Source of the DNA: Antilocapra americana
Taxonomy: Eukaryota > Chordata > Mammalia > Artiodactyla > Antilocapridae
Assembly (NCBI GenBank): GCA_007570785.1
Contig: ML662465.1
Coordinates: 7,669,898-7,733,897 of the forward strand
Length of the DNA stretch: 64,000 bases
Direction of reading: 5' to 3'
Made by a program: the position numbers and the translations under genes. Positions 55,529 through 64,000 of the stretch are shown here, piece by piece. The notes below the pieces were generated by a model. It had not been told where the DNA came from. It did no database searches and saw only the letters and a program-made list of their open reading frames with translations. Numbering within the stretch: position 1 is the first letter of the stretch; each line of letters starts with the position of its first letter.

Positions 55529-57515
55529 CTAAAAGACAAGCAAAAAGACATGCATCTGTTTCAGCCAGATCCCCAAGCAGCTAAGTTCTATTATTATTAA
55601 TCACCATAATAGTACTATTTTCTGAGAACTCACTATGTCCCAAATACTGTGCTCAATGCTTTACTTACATACAATTTATCATTAAATCTTCAGAGTAACC
55701 CTGTGAACTGGATGCTATTATCGTCTCTGCAGATGGAGAATATGATGAGTAAGAGGTTGTCTCAGTCCTCTCTGGTTTAAACAACAGATAATTATTTCTC
55801 ACAGTTCTGGAGGCTAGGGAGTCCTAGAGCAAGCTGCTGGCTGGTTCAGTTATCCCATGAGGACTCTGTTCCTAGCTTGCAGATGGTTGCTGTCCCTCTG
55901 TGATCTCATATGATAGAGAACCCTGCTCTCTCTTCCTCTTCTTGGAAGATGCTGATCCCATCAGGGGCCTCACTGTCATGACCTCATCTAAACCTAATTA
56001 CCTACCAAAAGCCCCATCCCCAAATACCCATTGGAGGTCAAAGCTTTAACATAAGAACTGTTTTGAACTGGGATACAAACATTCAGTCTATAACAGAGGC
56101 ATTGATTGGATTTGAACCTAGAACTGTCTCATTCCAGCCCGTTCTTCTGACAAGTAAGGACTAGTGCCTCCCATATACATTTCTAAAAAGAAAAGATCTG
56201 GGTCACCCAGCTACTCTCAATGAAAGCAAAGAGTTAAGCTTTTAATCTCTTTCATCTAAGGATTTCAAAAGGACTGTAGAAATGTTAAGGAGAATTTCTC
56301 ACAATGGATAATCCATAGATGAAGAAAGTAAGGTAGCAAAGTGCCAATTACTCATGAAAGCACTGTCAAAGGTCCTGTAGTTTATAGACTATAATTCCCA
56401 CGCTCCAGATAGGAGCCCACACTACCTCCAGGCTTGGAGCTGCATTTTCCAGAGATATGAAAATAGAGTTTAGCCTTTTGTAGGAGAGGCCTATCTGGGT
56501 CACCCAGCCCTCCCTCCTTCTGTGGGAAGTCATTTGATCACAATGTCATTTATTTGTCTGAGGTCTCATAATTGAGGGTATTTAAAAACAGTTTTAGGGA
56601 TTTAAGGGTTTTCTTCTTTATACTTTCTGTAATCTTACAAATTTCCTGCAATGAAACACTACTCTCACAATCGTTAAATCATCATTTTTAGCTTCCATTC
56701 TAACTTTACAGTATGTAAGGCAGAGTAGCTGTGTGGAAGCATTTATGTATTGATATATTTCCAAACAGTGATTCATAATGGATGTCAGCCATACATTTAA
56801 CCCTAAATGGACCTGGCAATTGGGCATCATATTGTTGCACTCAATGCATCCTCATGGTTACATAATATAGTGATTTATTATGATAATAAAGATATTAATT
56901 CAACAAATATTTCACTGAGATTTACTGTAAGCCAAGGAGCCAAGGAGACCTGGGTACTTCTTCTGACCCTTTGATCTACTTGTGTGCAGGCCTGACAAGG
57001 CAATGAGATTAAGCGCTTTGAGATCATCTGATTTAAACTTCCTCATTTTTCACCAGGATCCCACAGAAAGGAAGCAACTTACATTAATGTGATATTAGAA
57101 TTAGAGAATTAGAACTAGAATGTTGGTCTACAGATCAATGGGATTTCATTTGAGCAGTGCTTCTCAAACCTGCTTATATATTTGAATCACGAGGAAAGCT
57201 TTATAGATGTACTGATGCCTGAGTCTTAATTAAATCAGAATCTCTGGGGTTAGGGCCTATGGAATCATATTTTTAAAAATTTCCTCAGAGGATTCTACTG
57301 TGCAACCAAGGCAGAGAGTCACTGATTTGGAGGTTATGATCCATGAACAAGCAATACCAGCATCACCTGGAAACTTATTAGAAATACCCATTTTCAGACC
57401 CCAGTTTCACATTTTACCAATGAAGAGACTAGCAGAATCACCCTCAGGGAGTTGTCCCAAAGATTAATGTGACAAAGTGCTTATCATGGTGCTAGCATAT
57501 TACTATCCTTTAGCT
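55529..57515. other. Upstream flank of ACSM3 coding exon 1
   Basis: Holds an old interspersed repeat near 55770-56095 (TTCTCACAGTTCTGGAGGCT to ACAAACATTCAGTCTATAAC), family unassigned. A weak ZNF143-like string ACTATAATTCCCA is at 56389-56401. No upstream exon could be supported. Confidence 0.45.
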
Positions 57516-58490
57516 CAGGAGTCAGCAAACTTTTTCTGTACAGGGTCAAGTAAACATTTTAGGCTTTGTGGGCCATTTGTCTCTGTTGCAACTGCTCCAC
57601 TCAATTCTAGTTGAAACTGACGAATGGATAAGAAAGCTGTGGTACGTATACACAATGGAATATTACTCAGTATTAAAAAAAAAAAATTCATTTGAATCAG
57701 TTCTACTCAGATGGACGAAACTGGAGCCCATTATCCAGAGTGAAGTAAGCCAGAAGCAAAAACAACAATACAGTATATTAACACATATATATGGAATTTA
57801 GAAAGACAGTAATGAGAACCCAACATGGGAGACAACAAAAGGAACGCAGATGTATAGAATAGACTTGTGGACTTTGTGGATGAGGGTAAGGGTGGGATGA
57901 TATGGGAGAAGGGCATTGAAGCATGTTAATTGTCATGTGTCTAATCAATCGCCAGCCCAGGATTGATGCTCGGGACTGGTGCAGCGAGATTTCCCGGGGG
58001 GGAGGGAGGAGGGAGGGGGGACCCGGAGGGGAAGCATATGTAAACCCATGGTGATATCATGACAATGTATGGCAAAAACAATAATAAAAAAAAAAAAACA
58101 TGTTAATTATCATATGTCTAATCAATCGCCAGCCCAGGAGTGATGCTCAGGGCTGGTGCATCGAGATTTCCCAGGGGGAGGGAGGAGGGAGGGAGGAGGG
58201 AGGGGGGTTCTGGAGGGGGAGCATATGTAAACCCATGGTGATATCTTGGCATTGTATGGCAAAAACAATAAAAAAAAAATTCTAGTTGAGATAGCTGCCA
58301 CTGGCAATACATAAATGAATAGTCATAACTGTGTTACTAAAAATACTAATTATGTCTCATCATGAACTGTTGTTCCTTTTTGATTTTTCCAAATAGTTAA
58401 AAATGCAAAAATTATTCTTGGTTCACAGGTTTTACAAAAGCAAGTGGAGGGCTGGATTTAGCCCATGGGCCACAGTTTGCTAATCTTTGC
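57516..58490 (+). repeat. MER5A-like hAT element split by an L1 insertion
   Basis: Left part CAGGAGTCAGCAAACTTTTT to about 57614, right part from 58290 to CACAGTTTGCTAATC, the inverted end. The interruption is the L1 tail. Confidence 0.75.
57615..58277 (+). mobile_element. L1 3' end with duplicated tail, 12-bp target duplication
   Basis: ORF2 end relic (WYVYTMEYYSVLKKKN; typed from 57630 on) and a G-rich 3' UTR, then the last about 175 bp again (57922-58098 and 58099-58270), each ending in an A-tract. AATTCTAGTTGA occurs at 57603-57614 and 58278-58289. Confidence 0.88.
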
Positions 58491-58700
58491 ACTAGAATGT
58501 AAAGTTTATGAGGGTATGGGCATTGGCTGTTATGTTCATGGGAATTATAACAGCATTTGGCCAGAGTAAGTGCTAAATAAATATTCGTTGAATGAATAAA
58601 TGACATTTTCAGAAGGCAGAAACTTTACACACTGTGGTTGCTTTTTTTTCAATAACTCAGAACTGTCCAGTGGGTTGCAAAGAGTCAGACAGGACTGAGC

Positions 58701-58713
58701 ACACACACACACA

Positions 58714-58757
<44 letters not shown>

Positions 58758-58767
58758 NNNNNNNNNN
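58701..58767. repeat. (AC)n microsatellite ending in a 10-base assembly gap
   Basis: About 57 bp of AC repeat follow a short BovA tail (GCAAAGAGTCAGACAGGACT); bases 58758-58767 are N. True repeat length is unknown. Confidence 0.95.
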
Positions 58768-58937
58768 AACACAGCAGAATTATAGTAGGCCTGAGAAGTG
58801 CCTCTCCTACTTTAACCAGAATTGTGTAACTACTTGCACTGTTCATGTGGCTAATTTAGATTAATTTAAATACTATTTGAAAATCAGTTCTTTAGCCACA
58901 CTAGCTATATTTCAAGTGCTTAATAGCCACATGTGGC

Positions 58938-59018
58938 CAGTGTATACATATGTATACATATGTATGGTATACACATATACATGTGTATACATACATATAC
59001 ATATGTATGGTATACAGT
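58938..59018. repeat. TA/CA-rich palindromic cluster
   Basis: Overlapping GTATACATATGTATAC-type palindromes and a direct repeat of ATACATATGTATGGTATACA. Confidence 0.75.
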
Positions 59019-59474
59019 CACAAAACATTTCTATCATTGAAGAAAATTCTTGTTGATAGTGCTAATCTATATTGATAATAGCTCAGAACTGGAGTGATAT
59101 GAAACATTAATATACAGGAAACTTGAGAGGAAGTGTTCCCAGGATAAGATTTTTCTAAAAGTTCAAGTTTAGTAAAGTACTACTCATCACTTTTCTCTTG
59201 TCTGAAGCTGTGTGAGGAAAAGTGTTAACTATTAACAAGAGATCCCTTGGCAGTTCTCTTAGGCTCTAGAAGAGGCTGCTCTTTAGAACAGAAATGAACC
59301 CCTGAATCCCCAAACATCATTCTGTTTGGCAGTGAGGGTTGAGTCAAAGGAACAAACCTCCTCTCCTATTTGCTGGCAAGTTACATCCTGCATATTTGCA
59401 GCTCTCTTCCTTCTTACAGAATTAACAATGTTTCCTTCCAAGGAAACAGTTAAATAGTCAACACGAAGTTTTTG

Positions 59475-59592
59475 GCAACCTCTTCCCAGTATTCTTGCCT
59501 GAGAAATCCTATGGATAGGGAAACCTGGCAGCTACAGTCCATTATGCCACGGAGAGTCGGACGTGACTCAGAGACTGGCCACAGCACAACAC
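59475..59592 (+). mobile_element. BovA SINE fragment
   Basis: GGCAACCTCTTCCCAGTATT to ACGTGACTCAGAGACTGGCC. Confidence 0.75.
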
Positions 59593-59711
59593 TGTTTTTA
59601 GTGCTATTAACTTCGTTTTTAATTTTGGGGGATAATACCTTCAAATGAATAAAAAATTATAAAAGGTACACAGTGAAAAATCTGCCTTCCACCCCATCAC
59701 ATAGCTGCCCA

Positions 59712-61291
59712 GGTTCGGTTCAGTTTTGTCACTCAGTCGTGTCCAGCTCTTGGCGAACCCATGGACTGCAGCACGCCAGGCTTCCTTATCCATCACCGAT
59801 TCCCGGAACTTACCCCAAATCAAGTCCATCAAATTGGTGATGCCATCCAACCATCTCATCCTCTGTCATCCCCTTCTCCTCCCGCCATCAATCTTTTCCA
59901 GCATCAGGGTCCTTTCTAGTGAGTGAGTCAGTTGTTCACATCAGGTGGCCAAAGTATTGGAATTTCAGTTTCAACATCAGTCCTTCCAATGACTATTCAG
60001 GACTGGTTTCCTTTAGGATAGACAGGTTGATTCTCATTGCAGTACAAGGGACTCTCAAGAGTCTTCTCCAACACCACAGTTCAAAAGCATTAATTCTTCG
60101 GCACTCAGCTTTCTTTATGGTCCACCTCTCACATCCATACATGACGACTGGAAAAATCATAGCTTTGACTAGACGGACCTTTGTTGGCAAAGTAATGTCA
60201 CTACTTTTAATATGCTCTCTAGGTTGATCATAACTTTCTTCCCAAGGAAGAAGCGTCTTTTTATATCATGGCTGCAGTCACCATCTGCAGTGATTTTGGA
60301 AAAGTCTCTCACTTTATTTTCAATGTTTCCCCATTGATTTGCCATGAAGTGACAGGACTGGATGCCATGATCTTAGTTTTCTGAATGTTGAGTTTTAGGC
60401 CTACTTTTTCACTCTACTCTTTCACTTTCATCAAGAGTCTCTTTAGTTCTTCACTTTCTGCCATAAGGGTGGTGTCATCTGCATATCTGAGGTTATTGAT
60501 AGTTCTCCCGGCAATCTTGATTCCAGCTTGTACTCCATCCAACCCAACATTTCACATGACGTACTCTGCATATAAGTTAAATAAACAGAGTGACAATATA
60601 CAGCCTTGATGTACTCCTTTCCCTATTTGGATCCAGTCTGTTGTTTCATGTCCAGTTCTAACTGTTGCATCTTGACCTGTATACAGATTTCTCAAGAGGT
60701 AGGTCAGGTGGTCTGGTATGCCCATCTCTAAGGATTTTCCAGTTTATTGTTATCCACCCAGTCAAAGACTTTGGCATAGTGAATAAAACAGAAGTAGATG
60801 TTTTTCTGAAACTCTCTTGCTTTTTTGATGTTCCAGTGGATGTTGGCAATTTGATTTCTGGTTCCTCTGCCTTTTCTAAATCCAGCCTGAACATCTGGAA
60901 GTTCACGGTTCATGTACTGTTGAAGCCTAGCTTAGAGAATTTTGAGCATTACTTTGCTAGCGTGTGAGATGAGTACAATTGTGCGACAGTTTGAACAATC
61001 TTTTGCATTGCCTTTTTTGGGAATTGGAATGAAAACTGAGCTTTTCCAGTCCTGTGGCCATTGCTGAGTTTTCCAAATTTGCTGGCATATTGAGTACAGC
61101 ACTTTCACAGCATCATCTTTTAGAACTCAACTGGAATTCCATCATCTCCACTAGCTTTGTTCATAGTGATGTTTCCTAAGGCACACTTGACTTTGCATTC
61201 CAAGATGTCTGGCTCTAGGTGAATGATCACACCATCATGATTATCTGGGTTGTGAAGATCTTTTCTGTATAGTTCTGTGCATTCTTGCCAC
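59712..61291 (-). mobile_element. BovB LINE, reverse orientation, interrupted by an LTR element
   Basis: The 3' end is at the left (CGGTTCAGTTTTGTCACTCA). Minus-strand relics include [20 protein letters not shown] and NIYFCFIHYAKVFDWVDNNK; broken frames. The BovB sequence is cut in mid-word at CTTGCCAC by the LTR at 61292. Confidence 0.9.
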
Positions 61292-61692
61292 TGTTGTGCC
61301 CAGATCCCAATCTCCACAAACCACCAGGAGGCCATTCACCGATGCAAGCGCAAGAGGGAGTTTATTACAGACCGGGGTCCGGACCGCACATACACACACC
61401 CGATGCAGCGGAGTGAGGGCGGCGGCCCCGAGCCACATGGTACAAGGTTTCTAAGGAAAAGTGACAAAGGGTAGGAGGGCTCAGATGGGGTAATGTGTTT
61501 CAGCGTCCCGTGACGGGCCAGGACGGGAGGGGAGGTGAGGGGATTTTCGCGGCTAACCCCTGATTGGCAGTGCTAACCCCTGATTGGCAGTCGTGTCTAG
61601 GGTGGTGACCTGGGGGTGGGGAAACTTGAGTGATGTCTTCTATCACAAGATGGCAGCTCCTCTTTTTAAGAGGGAGTCACTTAGGCTCTACA
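61292..61692 (-). mobile_element. 3' LTR of an ERV class I-like element
   Basis: On the minus strand it opens TGTAGAGCC and ends GGCACAACA (TG...CA), about 401 bp. AATAAA is at 61366-61361, about 70 bp before the end. Two exact 20-bp copies with CCAAT lie at 61552-61571 and 61572-61591, placed like a U3 enhancer. A purine tract AGAGAAGGGGGGAA directly precedes it. Confidence 0.75.
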
Positions 61693-61706
61693 TTCCCCCC
61701 TTCTCT
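61693..61706 (-). other. Polypurine tract before the 3' LTR
   Basis: A fourteen-base purine run on the minus strand touching the LTR start. This makes 61292-61692 a 3' LTR, so the element interior lies to the right. Confidence 0.65.
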
Positions 61707-64000
61707 AGTCCCAAAGGAGGCCAAATCATGGGCCTTCAATGAACTCTATGTCATCGCTCAGCCAAGGTGGATGTTAGCGAGGATTTTGAGAAGTGTACCG
61801 ACGTGCAGTGTCTCTTTTAAACTTTTTCCAAATTTTTCCGGTCGGTGGTGGCTCATCAGTTCTGTATTTCTTATCAGGATCTCCTGTCATAAAACAACTC
61901 ATGCAAATGGTTACCATGATGCCTGGCCAGGGTGGGTGGTTTTAATCAGTGTTGTGTTTTTTTTTTTTAACAATTTTTCCCTGCGAGACTTCATACTCAA
62001 GATATTTTTTGGGAATTGGGGCTGAGGTCTCTCTTTTTTTTTTTTAAACTTTTTCCTGCAGTGCATGGACATAGGCTTGCCTAGCAGAGCAGAAGTCTCT
62101 CTTTTTTTGGTCTAAGTCAAGGTATATATACATTTTTTTCTCTGAAACCAGCATTTACCCTTTGAACTCAGGGAAGGTCACGGAGGCTGAATGAAGCCTA
62201 TATCTTACAGATAAGAAATGGAGAACACTGAACAGATCTGTACTCCAGAGCCCCAAAATCCTGTTCAGTTTTAATTCAGGGAACAGAGCAACTATGACTG
62301 TGATAACTTCTTGTCAAACTGGGGCATAGGACTACCTCAGCTTGGGGAACAGACACTGAATTGGAAGTATTTCAGAGCTCCAAGTCCTAGATCTGAGCCT
62401 TGTATGATTAAAATCTTGATTTCTTGGTCTGTCATTTTGTTGTAACAGACCCACTTAGAAGTAACTGGAGGAAGAATATCTGGAATTTTAATAGACAAAA
62501 TAAATCTCATTTTTTCTAGATGAATAGGCCTGAAACCCAGTCTAGACCTAGCAATTCGGGGAGACTTGTGGCCTGGTAGCCAGTTGCCTAGTTTTATAAA
62601 AAGTAAGGTCACTAGCTTCCAGCAGACATTGTTTTCAGAATGGTAGCATCTAAGCCTGACACAACTCAGAAAACTCAAGTGTTTAGTAATACAACGTCTA
62701 ATCTGAAATTATACTCATAGTATCACCTAGTTATTTCTCAGGATGTCTGAGCCATAGCTACTCTATTTTGACTTTTAATTGTAAAATTTTTTAATAGTCA
62801 AAGCAGATGTCACCATTAATGATGTCAGTGTTTTTCTAGATATGAGAAGATGCAAGAATTGGAACTCGTAAAATCTTTTCCTGAAAAGATCTAACTATCT
62901 GAAGGCCTGTTCTGCCAGTTTTTCCCAGAGCACAGAGTGCCTTATTCCTGATTTTCACCCTGAACTCTTCTCAGGGGCATTGAAAGTCAGCAGGTACAGT
63001 GGCCATGATTTAATCGTTGTAGACATAGATGACAAGTGTCAGTCTTTCGTTGGCAGAGCCCCTTTTTGCTCAAAAACTTCACCTTGATTTTGAGGGGGGC
63101 ATTTCATGACCATTTTATCTCATGGTGCTGAGAATGTCCATTCTCAGGTTTGGCAAAGATTCCGTTGACAGGCCACTCAATGTGCTGTCACTGGACTAGG
63201 CCATAAAACAATATCCAAAATTCTCTGGACCACCTGTCTTACTAGCCTCTTGGTCCAGGAAAATATTTCCACTTGTTGCTTTTTCTCATATCTAGAGTTA
63301 CACTGTTACCATCATCGATCTCATATGGGACTATGTATTACTTTATTAGAAGCTTCAGACACACACTTGGCAGTGCAAGAAAGGGCAATCTTGCAAAACA
63401 GGTGAAATACAAACAACATAGCCAGCAGTACCAGCAAAGTCACAAGTAAGATTTAGGTCACGAGCTTCTGTTAAATGCAGCCCAGTATACATCAGATCAG
63501 CTGGTTTACTCTGTAGAATCTTTATCTTCCAGGGAAATTGTCTATAAGGCACTGTCTATAAGGCACATAGTCCAGTTTTTTAATATTACTAGACTGATTA
63601 TCTCTAGTATGATTTAATTATTTTTTAACACAGAGTAGACTTTAAACTTAAATTACCATAACCTGGTGTTATCTATATAAATCCATCCCATAATTGTGGG
63701 AGGTTTTTTTTTGTTTTTTTTTTTTTGCTGCTTGAGTAATAGAAAAAAGTTGAAATTTATGGCCAGAGTCAGAGCAGGCATTATTAATTGGCCTGGTGAG
63801 GGGATCTCATCTAGTAATATCACAGTGACCTGAATATGACTATAATATTTTTAAGTAAATTTTTTCGGGGCCAACCAGTTAGAGTCTTGTAGTAGAGAAA
63901 TTTACCAAGGTAACGCAGAACTAGACACAGGCAACTGGCCACAAACCCAACAACTGGATTGATTTCTAAAACTAGTATAGGATCAGGCCTATAACAGAAA
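61707..64000 (-). mobile_element. Probable decayed interior of the LTR element, leaving the right edge
   Basis: By position this should be the 3' interior (where env would lie) of the minus-strand element. No retroviral protein motif was recognised; poly-T runs (61955-61970, 62031-62045, 63705-63727) and short frames with stops suggest an old or defective copy. One 113-codon minus frame (62337-62678) has no family I recognise. Confidence 0.4.

Noticed and set aside
56389..56401. ZNF143-like ACTATAATTCCCA as an ACSM3 promoter element
   Set aside because: The match is imperfect and no first exon with a usable donor could be traced from it.
62337..62678. 113-codon minus frame as a retroviral envelope remnant
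   Set aside because: Position would allow it, but no envelope hallmark is visible and the sequence is not recognised.

Overview
This is a gene-bearing stretch of a ruminant nuclear genome, almost certainly a bovid (cattle, yak, bison, buffalo, sheep or goat). The evidence is ten BovB (RTE-clade LINE) copies, many Bov-tA and BOV-A2 SINEs, cetartiodactyl CHR-type tRNA-Glu SINEs and ruminant L1 tails. The species was not determined. The only host genes I can support are three conserved vertebrate genes whose exons were rebuilt by hand: REXO5, ERI2 and ACSM3. Their order matches what I remember of the human 16p12 neighbourhood.

Layout. REXO5 (minus strand, first four coding exons, 1494-10330) runs off the left edge. 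A GC-rich bidirectional promoter of about 550 bp (10331-10878) separates it from ERI2 (plus strand, nine coding exons, 10879-26443, complete, 689 codons). ERI2 ends tail to tail with ACSM3 (minus strand, thirteen coding exons, 27474-55459, complete from the ATG, 581 codons); the stop codons are about 1.03 kb apart. Every reconstructed intron has GT-AG ends, and all phases close without frameshift or internal stop. From 57.5 kb rightwards there are only repeats: an L1 tail inside a MER5A-like element, a gapped AC microsatellite, a BovB, and an LTR retroelement on the minus strand (3' LTR 61292-61692 plus decayed interior) that leaves the right edge.

How the genes relate. REXO5 and ERI2 both encode DEDD-superfamily 3'-5' exonucleases acting on RNA (ERI2 perhaps also on DNA) and share one CpG-rich promoter carrying a mirror-image pair of ETS motifs, so they are probably co-transcribed housekeeping genes. 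ACSM3 is a mitochondrial medium-chain acyl-CoA ligase with no functional link to them; its only interaction is positional, through converging 3' ends.

No CRISPR array, operon, functional tRNA/rRNA gene or novel multi-gene system was seen. The unusual material is structural: nested insertions datable from target-site duplications, an inverted MIR hairpin, opposed BovB copies around the ACSM3 exon that carries the ATP-binding loop, a duplicated L1 tail and a short ACSM3 upstream ORF. The long reading frames in introns belong to decayed BovB and L1 reverse transcriptases, not host genes.
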